Origin: Blautia sp.
GTDB lineage: Bacteria > Bacillota > Clostridia > Lachnospirales > Lachnospiraceae
Direction: 5' to 3'
NCBI GenBank assembly: GCA_023667395.1
Contig: JAMPAC010000019.1
Coordinates: 1-50,864, forward strand
DNA: 50,864 nucleotides
Positions within the stretch are counted from its first letter, which is position 1. Each line of letters begins with the position of its first letter. This document shows positions 16,801-24,923 of this stretch, in pieces. Both the position numbers and the translations under genes were made by a program. Under the pieces are notes generated by a model, which saw only the letters and a list, made by a program, of their open reading frames with translations, made no database searches and had not been told where the DNA came from.

Positions 16801-17868
16801 ATGAGATTTCCGAAATTTTTACAAAAGGGAGGAACCATAGGGTTTATGGCTCCCTCTTTTGGATGTGCAACAGAGCCTTACATGAGCGCGTTTCACCATG
16901 CCCTGAAAAGATTGGAGGAAGCAGGTTACAGGACTGTCCTGGGACCAAACTGTTACGAGGGCGAGGGCGTGGGCATCAGTAATACCCCCGAAAAATGCGG
17001 CGCGGAGGTTATGGAGATGTTCGGCAGGGAGGATGTGGACTGCCTGATTTCCTGCGGCGGCGGGGAGTTGATGTGCGAAATCCTGCCTTTTGTGGATTTT
17101 GAAAAGCTGGCGGAAATGGAGCCGAAATGGTTCATGGGATATTCCGACAATACCAACCTGACTTACCTGCTTGCCACGCTGTCGGATACCGCATCCGTAT
17201 ACGGACCCTGCGTGGGGGCGTTCGGCATGGAGCCCTGGCATGAGTCGCTGGGGGATGCGCTTGGGGTATTGACGGGAGAACGTCAGTCCGTGCACGGCTA
17301 TGAACTGTGGGAGAAAGAGAGCCTTAAGAATGAGGAGAACCCGCTGGCTCCTTACCATGTGACGGAGCCGGTGCGGCTTCGGAGTTTTGTGGGGATGCAG
17401 GAAATATGCTTCCCGGAGGCGGGCAGTCTCACAAAAACGAACGCCCCGCTCCGTTTTTCGGGCAGGCTTCTGGGCGGATGCCTGGACTGCCTGGCGAATC
17501 TTTCCGGCACGCGGTTTGACAGGACCGGGGAATTTGTGGAGAAATATCGGGAGGACGGCATTATCTGGTTCCTGGAGGCCTGCGACCTGAACGTATTTTC
17601 CATCCGCCGGGCCATGTGGCAGCTGGAGGAAACGGGATGGTTCCAACATGTAAAAGGTTTCCTCATTGGCAGACCCCTAAACGGCGGGGAGATGATGGGA
17701 CTGGACGCATATCATGCCGTGCTGGAGGTGGCAGGCAGGAAAGGCGTGCCCGTGGTCATGGATGTGGATCTGGGACACCTGCCTCCCATGATGCCGCTTG
17801 TGGTGGGCAGTCTGGCGGATGTGGCGGTATTTGGGAATACGATCGATGTGAAGATGAAGCTGGCGTAG
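16801..17868 (+). CDS. LD-carboxypeptidase, peptidase family S66
   Basis: Serine peptidase (355 aa) of the LdcA/MccF family. Catalytic residues are visible: S115 in GYSDNT, E259 in FLEACD and H326 in GHLPPMMPL. LdcA members trim the terminal D-alanine from murein tetrapeptides during recycling; MccF members cleave microcin C-type nucleotide-peptides. The length is near MccF-like proteins, so either role is possible. No signal peptide, so cytoplasmic. Confidence 0.9.
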   Translation: MRFPKFLQKGGTIGFMAPSFGCATEPYMSAFHHALKRLEEAGYRTVLGPNCYEGEGVGISNTPEKCGAEVMEMFGREDVDCLISCGGGELMCEILPFVDFEKLAEMEPKWFMGYSDNTNLTYLLATLSDTASVYGPCVGAFGMEPWHESLGDALGVLTGERQSVHGYELWEKESLKNEENPLAPYHVTEPVRLRSFVGMQEICFPEAGSLTKTNAPLRFSGRLLGGCLDCLANLSGTRFDRTGEFVEKYREDGIIWFLEACDLNVFSIRRAMWQLEETGWFQHVKGFLIGRPLNGGEMMGLDAYHAVLEVAGRKGVPVVMDVDLGHLPPMMPLVVGSLADVAVFGNTIDVKMKLA

Positions 17869-17875
17869 GGATAGA

Positions 17876-17903
17876 TTGAAAAAGTGATGGAACCTGTTAT
17901 GAT
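17876..17903 (+). promoter_or_regulatory. promoter for the Uma2 gene
   Basis: TTGAAA (17876-17881), 16-base spacer, TATGAT (17898-17903) with the TGN extension. It starts 8 bases after the LD-carboxypeptidase stop. Confidence 0.7.
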
Positions 17904-17934
17904 AAAAGCATGGAAAAATAAGAGAGGTGGCCTG

Positions 17935-18447
17935 ATGGATTTAGATATACAGATAACAGATATGGCAGGTGCATATATTGAGCATTCCATGGTAATTGCT
18001 AATTTTTGCTCAATGGTATCAACGCAATTAAAAAATAGCATGTGCCGTGTTTTCCCTGACAATGTTCAATATAAATGGCATACAAAATCAGGTGATGAAA
18101 AAAAAGTTATTCCAGACGCCACCATAAATTGCCAGGTAAGATCAAGGCGTGGTAATTCATTTGTAAATGCCCCTCAATTTGTCCTGGAGGTATTATCAGA
18201 TTCTACAGAAAAGTATGATCGTAATGAAAAAATGGAATTGTATAGAGAACAGGAAATAAATGAATATTGGATTGTTGACTGGAATAAAAGAAGGGTTGAG
18301 ATTTATGATCTTGATTATGATGAAAGCGACAAGCCCAGATATTATTTGTGGAAAACAATCACGGAAGAAAATAAGGAAGAATTGAAAATAGTTCATTTTC
18401 CACATGTAAAGATTGATTTTGATGAATTATTTAATATAGAATGGTAG
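17935..18447 (+). CDS. Uma2 family (DUF820) restriction-endonuclease-like protein
   Basis: 170 aa. PD-(D/E)XK fold: D61 in IPDATINC and E85 in VLEVLS, followed by the family's EKYDRNEKMELYREQEINEYWIVD-type block. Family members are widespread, often in many copies, and their role is unknown. GAGAGGTGG at 17922-17930 fixes the ATG at 17935; earlier ATGs lie inside the promoter. AT-rich compared with its neighbours and carrying its own promoter and terminator, it looks like a mobile single-gene cargo. Confidence 0.88.
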   Translation: MDLDIQITDMAGAYIEHSMVIANFCSMVSTQLKNSMCRVFPDNVQYKWHTKSGDEKKVIPDATINCQVRSRRGNSFVNAPQFVLEVLSDSTEKYDRNEKMELYREQEINEYWIVDWNKRRVEIYDLDYDESDKPRYYLWKTITEENKEELKIVHFPHVKIDFDELFNIEW

Positions 18448-18463
18448 GAAGCGGTACATGTTA

Positions 18464-18508
18464 CAATCAAAAAAACACTATGCAAAAATGTATAGTGTTT
18501 TTTGATTG
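18464..18508. terminator. bidirectional terminator
   Basis: CAATCAAAAAAACACTAT pairs with ATAGTGTTTTTTGATTG around a short loop. A/T runs on both sides let it serve the Uma2 gene (+) and the tRNA-Leu gene (-), which converge here. Confidence 0.85.
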
Positions 18509-18529
18509 CTTTCAGCCCTTTAAAATAAA

Positions 18530-18612
18530 TGCCGGCAGCGGGACTTGAACCCGCACGTGGTTGCCCACAACAGATTTTGAGTCTGCCTCGTCTGCCATTC
18601 CGACACGCCGGC
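18530..18612 (-). tRNA. tRNA-Leu (anticodon CAA)
   Basis: On the minus strand the sequence folds as a class II tRNA of 83 bases. Acceptor GCCGGCG pairs with TGCCGGC, the anticodon loop CTCAAAA gives CAA (reads UUG), a long variable arm is present and the T-loop GGTTCAAGTCC is standard. CCA is not encoded. Confidence 0.95.
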
Positions 18613-18640
18613 ATATGCGGAAGTTTTCCGCAACAAATTA

Positions 18641-18669
18641 ATTTTAACATAGAAAACCTTGATTGGCAA
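18641..18669 (-). promoter_or_regulatory. promoter of tRNA-Leu
   Basis: Reading the minus strand: TTGCCA (18669-18664), 17-base spacer, TAAAAT (18646-18641), 28 bases before the mature tRNA start. Confidence 0.7.
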
Positions 18670-18695
18670 GCAGTTTTTATTGATTCTGGAAAAGC

Positions 18696-18724
18696 TTTAC
18701 ACGTCAGGTATTGATTGTTATAAT
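18696..18724 (+). promoter_or_regulatory. promoter of the DegV-like gene
   Basis: TTTACA (18696-18701), 17-base spacer, TATAAT (18719-18724) with TGN extension. Near-consensus, even though the gene it serves is internally deleted. Confidence 0.8.
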
Positions 18725-18759
18725 AAAAGTGTTCCAAATCATAAGGCGAGAGGATTTCC

Positions 18760-19347
18760 ATGCCAGATTATGTGTTAAGCTGTTGTTCCACAGCAGATCT
18801 GTCCAAGAAGCATTTTAACAGAAGTGATATCCGTTATATCTGTTTCCACTGCACCCTGGGAGGAACGGAGTACCCGGATGACCTGGGGGAGTCGCTTCCG
18901 CCTGCGGAGCTGTACCGCAGGATGGTGGCGGGGGAGGAGGCCAAAGCCTCCCAGGTGAGCGCGGGGGATTACGAGGCCTTTTTTGAGGAAAGCCTGAAAG
19001 CGGGAAAGGATATCCTGCATGTGACGCTCTCCACCGGTATTTCCGGTACCTATAATTCAGCCTGTGTGGCAAGGGATGAACTGCGGGAGCGTTACCCGGA
19101 GAGAAAAATCCATATCGTGGATTCCCTAGGGGCGTCCAGCGGATACGGGCTGGATTATTCCGGGAAATGTTATCTCAGCCATTCGGAATGCCTGGAGGAT
19201 GCAAAAGCGGTGGCGGCCCTGGTGGAGGAGAGGTTTCAGAAGCTGGACGGGAAAGTGGAGATATTCCCCATCGGGGCGACCATAGGAAGCCATACGGGGC
19301 CCGGCACGATCGCGCTGTTTTTCTGGGGTGATGAGAGAAAAAGTTAG
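18760..19347 (+). pseudogene. DegV-family fatty-acid-binding protein with internal deletion
   Basis: DegV/FakB proteins bind fatty acids for phosphorylation by FakA and are usually about 280-300 aa; this one has 195. The N-terminal half is normal (STGISGTYNSA at 91-101, VDSLGASSGYG at 120-130), then at about residue 131 it jumps to the C-terminal block (DYSGKCYLSHSECLEDA, then IGATIGSHTGPGTIALFFWG). Roughly 90-100 residues in the middle, including most of domain 2, are missing while the frame is kept. RBS GCGAGAGG and a strong promoter remain. Probably non-functional, though a stable short product is possible. Confidence 0.75.
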
Positions 19348-19354
19348 CTGGCGG

Positions 19355-19383
19355 TTGCACTTCTGAAATTGTCGGATTATAAT
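19355..19383 (+). promoter_or_regulatory. promoter of the 140-residue protein gene
   Basis: TTGCAC (19355-19360), 17-base spacer, TATAAT (19378-19383), ending 76 bases before the ATG. Confidence 0.75.
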
Positions 19384-19459
19384 GAAGATAATATTTGCGC
19401 ACGGAAGAACGCAGGGGGCGTTTCCGGCGTTAACTGTTTTATAAGAGGAGGAGTAGGTC

Positions 19460-19882
19460 ATGGCAAAACTGATCATAACCGTGGAGGGCGGAAAATTTAC
19501 ACAGACGCTGAGTTTTTTGGACAGAAATATCAAGGATAACAGGTACATTTATGAGAACGGCAATGAGTCGGGGATCATGGAAGATCCTGAGGAAGTCTAT
19601 GAAGATGTACCGGAGTGCAGCCGCATTGCCGAGCAGTATGAGGAACTGCTGAAAGCCCTGGATCTGGGGAGAAGGCAGATTACCGGCATTATGCGCCAGT
19701 TAAACGCACTGGAAAAGACCATGGATCCTTACGTGATCCCGTCGCCGGACAACGGACAGGAGCACGTCATTACCCTGGACAACGGCGATCTGGACAAGCT
19801 TGCCAGAATGGTAAATGTGAAAGAGTTCGAGAATGATAAGAACATTGAGGATGCGGTCAGGGCGCTGATCCGCAGGGGATAG
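19460..19882 (+). CDS. conserved hypothetical protein
   Basis: 140 aa, not recognised. A short beta-like N-terminus (MAKLIITVEGGKFTQTLSF) is followed by an acidic segment and helical stretches (ECSRIAEQYEELLKALDLG; ITGIMRQLNALEKTMDPY), ending in a helix. No membrane segment or signal. Very strong RBS (AGAGGAGGAG) and its own consensus promoter, so probably expressed at a good level. Confidence 0.75.
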   Translation: MAKLIITVEGGKFTQTLSFLDRNIKDNRYIYENGNESGIMEDPEEVYEDVPECSRIAEQYEELLKALDLGRRQITGIMRQLNALEKTMDPYVIPSPDNGQEHVITLDNGDLDKLARMVNVKEFENDKNIEDAVRALIRRG

Positions 19883-19908
19883 TTCGGAATGGGAGAGCGC
19901 CGGTTATT

Positions 19909-19980
19909 CCTGCGGGCAATGAGCCAAGCGGATGCGTTGGGAACCTCTGGTTCCCTATCCATCTTGGTGAATGCCGCGAG
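19909..19980. repeat. dispersed structured repeat, copy B
   Basis: Begins CCTGCGGGCAATGAGCCAAG and ends CTTGGTGAATGCCGCGAG, matching copies at 16424 and 39283 at both ends but with a different centre (GGGAACC-TCT-GGTTCCC hairpin and GGAT/ATCC pairing). It lies 26 bases after a stop codon. Confidence 0.75.
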
Positions 19981-19981
19981 G

Positions 19982-20020
19982 GTCAACAACCCTGATGCTC
20001 TGCATCGGGGTTGTTGACTT
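19982..20020 (+). terminator. long hairpin, probable terminator
   Basis: A 17-bp stem with one G-T pair (19982-19998 with 20002-20018, loop TCT) directly abuts repeat copy B. Only three T residues follow, so termination would be weak. Confidence 0.55.
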
Positions 20021-20050
20021 TGGCGTTCTTTGAAATACAGGAGGTAGTTT

Positions 20051-21226
20051 ATGGGATTGTTTGGGAAAAAGAAGTCCGGAAACGTGGAGGAAAGGCGAAC
20101 CCAGACGGGACAGGAAGAGGGACAGAATCAGAAAGGGCAGGCGGAAACCGCAGCAGAAAGGCAGATGCAGAAGACCCCATCGGAGCAGAAGCCGCCGCAA
20201 ATAAAAGAGTATATCAGGGGCGCAGGCGGAACCATCGTCACCAAGTCCATTTTAAACGGTACATCCAGGCTGAAATGGATTTTCAGGCAGGAGATCGGGG
20301 AGGGAAACGGCTGGGTGGCTTTCGGGGACACGGACAGCCAGGAGTATGTGAACGATGCCAAAAACATGGAGATCGTTGATTTTAACGTACTGGCAAACAT
20401 AGAGCCTGCGGTGGTAAATATCTTTTATATGCCCATGGGCAGCGACCTGGAATTTCGCTCCGATGAGACCGGGAAATATTTTGTGGACACCAGGACCGGG
20501 CAGGAGATCCGGGAGCCGGTGAAGCACCCGGGCCAGATCGCCTTTGAGAAGAATTTGAAGTTCCTGAACAAGGAGAACTATCCGCTGGAATTTTTCCAGG
20601 GGCTTTTTACCACAAACGGTAAGACAGAGGTTGTCCGGGTGGGGGTAGCGGATCTGCCCACCGGGGAGATCGTCCTTGCGGATCCCATTGCCTATCTGGG
20701 GAGCAGGTATGAGACGGTTCTGGACAGAAAAGTCCCTGCGGGCAGCTATCCCGTGGAACTGTCGGTCTGTCGTTCCCGGATTGTGGGACTGCGCTATGCG
20801 GCGGCAAGGCTTCTGATCGGCGCGAAACCTGCGGTGCGCTATGAGATCGCCATGCCCAAAGGGGAAGTGGAAAAGTCCGGCAATTTCACGTTCTTTGGCG
20901 TGGATACCGGGCTGGCCTGCATTGCGGATGCGCAGACCGCACAGGAGAACCGGGCGTTTTTTGAAAAATGGGAGAGGGAAAATCCGGGAAAGAACAAATA
21001 CACGGATTATTTCGCGGCGTTTTTCCAGAAAAGCTATGAAGCCCGTCCGGAGTTCCAGAACCGGGGCGGAAGCTGCCTTGAGTGGTCTCTGCCGGGGAGC
21101 GGGCAGAGGGTCGTCATGTTTGCCAGCGGCATGGGGGACGGCATATTCAGCGGATATTGGGGAATGGACGAGGACGACGGGATCGCCTGTCTGGTGGTGC
21201 CCTTTATGAATCCGGAGTTCTTCTGA
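20051..21226 (+). CDS. DUF2185-DUF4241 fusion protein
   Basis: 391 aa. After a basic, Glu/Gln-rich tail (1-50), residues ~55-150 match DUF2185 (VTKSIL; FGDTDSQEYVNDAKN; NIEPAVVNIFYMPMGSDLEF), a domain found in immunity-type proteins. Residues ~195-391 match DUF4241 (YPVELSVC, FGVDTGLACIAD, and a C-terminal SGMGDGIFSGYWGMDEDDG block). Both are recurrent in loci with secreted toxins, but no toxin is seen here. RBS ACAGGAGGTAG is strong. An ADP-ribosylglycohydrolase gene follows after about 140 bases. The role is unknown. Confidence 0.8.
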   Translation: MGLFGKKKSGNVEERRTQTGQEEGQNQKGQAETAAERQMQKTPSEQKPPQIKEYIRGAGGTIVTKSILNGTSRLKWIFRQEIGEGNGWVAFGDTDSQEYVNDAKNMEIVDFNVLANIEPAVVNIFYMPMGSDLEFRSDETGKYFVDTRTGQEIREPVKHPGQIAFEKNLKFLNKENYPLEFFQGLFTTNGKTEVVRVGVADLPTGEIVLADPIAYLGSRYETVLDRKVPAGSYPVELSVCRSRIVGLRYAAARLLIGAKPAVRYEIAMPKGEVEKSGNFTFFGVDTGLACIADAQTAQENRAFFEKWERENPGKNKYTDYFAAFFQKSYEARPEFQNRGGSCLEWSLPGSGQRVVMFASGMGDGIFSGYWGMDEDDGIACLVVPFMNPEFF

Positions 21227-21363
21227 TCGGGTAATATTTTCAATTCATGATGGGGAAAAGCAATATTTCCCGATTAAGGAGCAGTGACGGTTTCAGGCTT
21301 GCTGCCATGCCGCTTTTCGGCATAAATAGGCATGAAAACCGCAGTATGAAGGAGTGTCAAAAG

Positions 21364-22311
21364 ATGATGAAAGATAAGATTGCGGGCGGCTTGTTCGGGC
21401 TGCTTATCGGGGATGCCCTCGGCGTTCCCTATGAATTTCATACAGCGGACCAGCTGCCCCCTTATGAGGAGATCGAGATGACGCCGCCGAAAGGGTTCCA
21501 CAGGGCTCATGCCGGGGTGGAGGCGGGCACATGGTCGGATGACGGAGCCCAGGCGCTCTGCCTGTTCGACAGCCTTGTGAGCCAGGGAGGATTTTCCCTG
21601 GAACATTTTTCGGATCTTCTTTTAAGCTGGTATGTGGACGGAACGTGGGCGGTGGGAAAGGATGTGTTCGATGTGGGCGTCCAGACCAGTTATGCCCTTG
21701 TAGCATATAAAAGAGGGAAGCCAGTCCGGGAGTGCGGCATGCTGAACCCGGAGGGAAAGGGAAACGGCGCGCTGATGCGGGCGCTTCCCATGGCGCTGTG
21801 GCATGAGAACCGGGAAAAGCTGGTGCAGGATGCCCACAGCCAATGCCTGATCACCCATGGGCATCCCTGTAACCAGGTCTGCTGCGCACTCTACTGCCTT
21901 GCGGCAAGAGCCCTGCTGGAAGGGGCACAGGCGCAGGAAGCCATAGACGACAGTGTGGCCGTCCTGCGCCAGATGTACCGGAACATGCCGGAATATGAGA
22001 AAGAACTGGAGTGGAGCATCCGTCCGGGGACTGTCTGGGAAGGCATGGGAATGGGATATGTGGTGGACTGTCTGCGGAGCGCCTTTATGATACTGGAACA
22101 GACGGCAAGCTATGAGGAAGCGGTGAAGAAAGCCATCCTGCTGGGAAATGACACGGATACCACGGCCTGCGTCACAGGCGGGCTGGCGGGGATTTTGTAT
22201 GGTGTTCAGGGGATTCCGGAGCGCTGGATGTCCGCGTTGCGGGAGAAAGAGAAAGTGGAAGGGCTTTTGGAGCGGTTCCAGGCGCGATTATCCGGGGCTG
22301 TCCTGCGCTGA
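21364..22311 (+). CDS. ADP-ribosylglycohydrolase family protein
   Basis: About 315 aa, DraG/ARH fold. Metal-binding motifs are recognisable: FGLLIGDALGVPYEF near the N-terminus, TWSDDGAQAL (usual TDDT replaced by SDDG) and the C-terminal GNDTDTTACVTGGLAG. These enzymes remove ADP-ribose from arginine or other acceptors. AAGGAG at 21349-21354, 9 bases from the ATG at 21364, sets the start. Substitution of the third residue in TDDT could alter metal binding. Context with DUF2185-DUF4241 hints at a toxin-countering role, which is only inference. Confidence 0.88.
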   Translation: MMKDKIAGGLFGLLIGDALGVPYEFHTADQLPPYEEIEMTPPKGFHRAHAGVEAGTWSDDGAQALCLFDSLVSQGGFSLEHFSDLLLSWYVDGTWAVGKDVFDVGVQTSYALVAYKRGKPVRECGMLNPEGKGNGALMRALPMALWHENREKLVQDAHSQCLITHGHPCNQVCCALYCLAARALLEGAQAQEAIDDSVAVLRQMYRNMPEYEKELEWSIRPGTVWEGMGMGYVVDCLRSAFMILEQTASYEEAVKKAILLGNDTDTTACVTGGLAGILYGVQGIPERWMSALREKEKVEGLLERFQARLSGAVLR

Positions 22312-22329
22312 CTTCTTTGGGATCCCGGC

Positions 22330-22518
22330 ATGGGGAATGGGAAAAGGAAAGTTTCTCTCCATGCACTTTTGTATTTGACGTTCTCCCTTTTCGGAATTGT
22401 GTACATCAAAGACCCGAACATCCTGTGGCTGGTAGGGAAATACCTGAAAGCCTGGATGTACGCTAACCGAGACCATAAATTGAAGAAACTGATGGGAATG
22501 CTTATTCTGAAGCTGTAA
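22330..22518 (+). pseudogene. remnant of a group II intron reverse transcriptase
   Basis: 62-residue frame. Its middle (KDPNILWLVGKYLKAWMY) resembles the reverse transcriptase segment that precedes the EGTPQGG motif in group II intron proteins, but everything after it is missing and the frame ends just before intron domain V. Most likely the intron was cut down by a large internal deletion. The match is from memory and partial. Confidence 0.45.
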
Positions 22519-22531
22519 ATGTTATCATGAA

Positions 22532-22606
22532 GAGCCGTGTGCGGAAAAGCCGCACGCATGGTTCTGTGAGGGACAGGCATTGTGAGGTGCTTGTCTACTT
22601 GGCTAC
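22532..22606 (+). mobile_element. group II intron 3' end: domains V and VI
   Basis: 22532-22564 folds as a domain V hairpin: an 8-bp lower stem with the AGC catalytic triad at 22533-22535, the two-base CG bulge on the 3' strand (22555-22556) and a TGCGG/CCGCA upper stem. 22565-22600 folds as domain VI with A22597 unpaired, which fits the branch point; the intron would end at 22605 or 22606. No complete 5' part is found upstream, so this is a relic. Confidence 0.75.
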
Positions 22607-22625
22607 TGCTATATGAGGTATTAAT

Positions 22626-23240
22626 ATGGACATTAGTTTTGAGTATCTACAGGAATTGCTTCAGGAGGTCAACGATTTAAGGACAAAGACAGAATATTCT
22701 GAAGTGAACGAAAATGATTATGACGAGATCGCGTATATTGCAAATAAAAATAGCACAAAGATAGGTGTTCAGTTAGGACTCCAACGCGAACTTGACTGTA
22801 AGAAACATAATCTGAAAGAAAGACACAGCATCAGAAAGGGCAGTCAGTATTATTGCAAAATTTACAAGAAAGATGGAAAAGTTGTTAGAGTTGAAAGTTA
22901 TGTAAAAGGTCGAATTGATGTTGTTTTTTTAGCTTATTATACAGAAGATAAGCGATTTATGTTCCCGTTTTCTTCCGATGGCAGTTTTTATCCGACATAC
23001 GTTTACGTAACACATTTTCGTAATGAAATTGTGGACGAGGAATACCGTTCTGACAGAACTCAAATTATATATGAACGTTATCTCTACACGGATGGCAATT
23101 CTGTCAGGTATGAATATATAAATTACATTCCAAACGGCACATATCCTGTCTTGTCAAAAGCAAGCGGAATATTTGCTCTGTCCCCCGAACTGAATTACAC
23201 TTCAACTCAATATTCCACATGGCGAGATGATGAAACTTGA
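22626..23240 (+). CDS. hypothetical protein, possibly cut short by a stop codon
   Basis: 204 aa, not recognised. AT-rich, hydrophilic, many Tyr and charged residues, no membrane helix. It begins about 20 bases after the group II intron relic, with GAGG ahead of the start. The TGA at 23238-23240 is followed in the same frame by another 62 codons without a stop, so the original protein may have been about 267 aa. Unlike its GC-rich flanks it looks imported. Confidence 0.6.
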   Translation: MDISFEYLQELLQEVNDLRTKTEYSEVNENDYDEIAYIANKNSTKIGVQLGLQRELDCKKHNLKERHSIRKGSQYYCKIYKKDGKVVRVESYVKGRIDVVFLAYYTEDKRFMFPFSSDGSFYPTYVYVTHFRNEIVDEEYRSDRTQIIYERYLYTDGNSVRYEYINYIPNGTYPVLSKASGIFALSPELNYTSTQYSTWRDDET

Positions 23241-23252
23241 AATTCTGTAAGA

Positions 23253-23426
23253 ATGGAATATCACAAACATCGCATTAAGCAAAAAAATGATGGCTATGAG
23301 AATGATTTCAAAGGTTTTAGTAACGAAGTTGAAGAAAAAGGAGAATTCCTTGTGGAAGAAAAAAGGCGAAAGAACCTATTTAACTTTCTGTTAAGAAAAG
23401 CTGGTAGTAACAACACAGATATGTAG
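23253..23426 (+). CDS. possible C-terminal continuation or small basic protein
   Basis: 57 codons in the same frame as the gene before, starting five codons after its TGA. Charged and helical (EVEEKGEFLVEEKRRKNLF), no good RBS of its own. I read it as the detached C-terminal end of the upstream gene; a separate small protein is the alternative. Confidence 0.4.
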   Translation: MEYHKHRIKQKNDGYENDFKGFSNEVEEKGEFLVEEKRRKNLFNFLLRKAGSNNTDM

Positions 23427-23669
23427 AAATCAATAATAGGGCATTCTATTTTTAGTTTTCATTTTTTGGTTGGTTACAGTTTTATGCTTCAGATGTGTTT
23501 TGTGTATGGCTTAACTCTGTATGTTGATGTAACGTTGTATTGTGCAATAATATATTAAATTTTATAGAATTATGTGGCACCGTTTCTTTTATAGCTAAAG
23601 TTTAGGTGTTATGATACGAATTAGTTCTTCAAAAAGTTTATTGTAAAAATTACTATCGGAGGCAGATTT
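23427..23669. other. AT-rich gap with a possible promoter
   Basis: No gene seen. TGTTATGAT (23607-23615) could be an extended -10 box for the broken nuclease gene that follows; no clear -35 box. No repeats noted. Confidence 0.4.
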
Positions 23670-24514
23670 GTGAATAATAAAAAAATGGATATAATAAACG
23701 ATATGGAATTTACTTCTCTATTTCAAAAATCAAAAAAACTAATTGATAATGCCCGAAGCAATATGGGACAAATGGTAAATATCATTACAGTTATTACAAG
23801 TTTTTTGTTAGGACAGTATATTGTCGAACAGGAACAGCAAGGGCAGGAACGTGCAAAATATGGTTCAAAGGTGATAGACTCATTATCAGGTACTTATGCG
23901 CATTGAAGATAAAGACGAGAGGGATTTTTATGAAAAGGAAGCGCTGCGTTCTGGCTGGAATGTATCTACTTTGAAAAGACAGTATCATTCCAGTCTTTAT
24001 GAAAGGCTTGCTTTAAGCAGGAATAAAGATGATGTACTGCGATTGGCAAATGAGGGAGCAATACCGCAAAAACCGGAGGATATCTTGCATACGCCGTACG
24101 TTCTTGAGTTTGCCGGATTGGAGGATAAAGCATCTTACCATGAAAGTGATTTAGAATCAGCAGTCATTGATAAAATACAAAAATTTTTATGTTGATTTGA
24201 TTCTATATAACCGTTTGTTACGGTGCTATGTACTTATTGATTTTAAAGCAGATGAGCTAACCCATCAAGATTTAGGGCAAATGCAGATGTATGTAAACTA
24301 TTTTGACCGCTATGAAAGAATAGAGGGGGAAAATCCAACAATTGGTATTTTGCTTTGCAAAAAAAGTGATGAAGCACCGGTTGACTTGACATTGCCGGAA
24401 GATGCCAATATTTATGCCAAAGAGTACAAATTGTATCTACCGGACAAAAAAGTATTACAATCAAAGTTAAAAGAATGGCTTGATGAGGAACAAGACAAGA
24501 ATAGCGAAACATAA
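23670..24514 (+). pseudogene. DUF1016 (YhcG-type) PD-(D/E)XK nuclease, broken
   Basis: Three pieces in different frames add up to one DUF1016 protein. Piece 1 (23670-23906, GTG start after CGGAGG) is the N-terminal helical part ending near IVEQEQQGQERAKYG. Piece 2 (23896-24195) resumes at RIEDKDERDFYEKEALRSGWN. Piece 3 (24167-24514) carries the nuclease core FYVDLILYNRLLRCYVLIDFK. Between 1 and 2 about 80 residues are missing; between 2 and 3 about 25, including the usual FEARQKR stretch. Intact members are around 340 aa and occur with restriction or mobile loci. Catalytic D and DFK remain, but no full-length product can be made. Confidence 0.8.
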
Positions 24515-24528
24515 AAGTTTTTCCATTT

Positions 24529-24811
24529 GCTTTGTTAATTCCTCCGAATTCGGGGGAATTAACATTACCACAGTTCGAGGCTGTCCTCGGCGTCCACCCA
24601 CATCTGTAAATTGCCGTCAAGTGCCAATCGTGCATATTCAAGAGGTTCATCTATTGCCAGCGCATCTAACGCACATTGGGAACAGGGAGTAGTCCGGGGT
24701 CCATCTTCCGCCACATTACAGTCAATCCGCAGGATATATCCGTCAAAAGTGGGTACATCAATGCTGTTGTACATACAATAGAATCTCTCGGAGAAATTAA
24801 CAAAGCATTTC
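24529..24811. repeat. 19-bp inverted repeat flanking the DUF6061 gene
   Basis: GCTTTGTTAATTCCTCCGA at 24529-24547 is repeated in inverse at 24793-24811 with one mismatch. The left copy also lies in a near-perfect 30-base palindrome (24536-24565). The right copy overlaps the first codons of the minus-strand gene. Confidence 0.6.
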
Positions 24812-24813
24812 AA
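24565..24813 (-). CDS. DUF6061-like small protein
   Basis: 82 aa. The pattern of a short strand (GYILRIDCNVAED), a Cys-containing helix (CSQCALDALAIDEP) and LEYARLALDGNLQMWVD resembles DUF6061, a small domain common in gut Clostridia accessory regions. Function unknown. The start is uncertain; an internal ATG (24774) would drop the section overlapping the inverted repeat. It may be a moved fragment rather than a working gene. Confidence 0.5.
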   Translation of the reverse strand: MKCFVNFSERFYCMYNSIDVPTFDGYILRIDCNVAEDGPRTTPCSQCALDALAIDEPLEYARLALDGNLQMWVDAEDSLELW

Positions 24814-24840
24814 TCAGTTCTTTTCGCCTGATTTATATTG

Positions 24841-24849
24841 TGTTATAAT
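24841..24849 (+). promoter_or_regulatory. extended -10 promoter for the acetyltransferase gene
   Basis: TGTTATAAT, 75 bases before the ATG, in an AT-rich gap; no convincing -35 box. Confidence 0.55.
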
Positions 24850-24923
24850 GTTTTATGTGATTTTGTTTCCCTTAAAAATCATCAAATCACAATCGGGATT
24901 TGTAAGTAAGAGATGAGGAAGTT

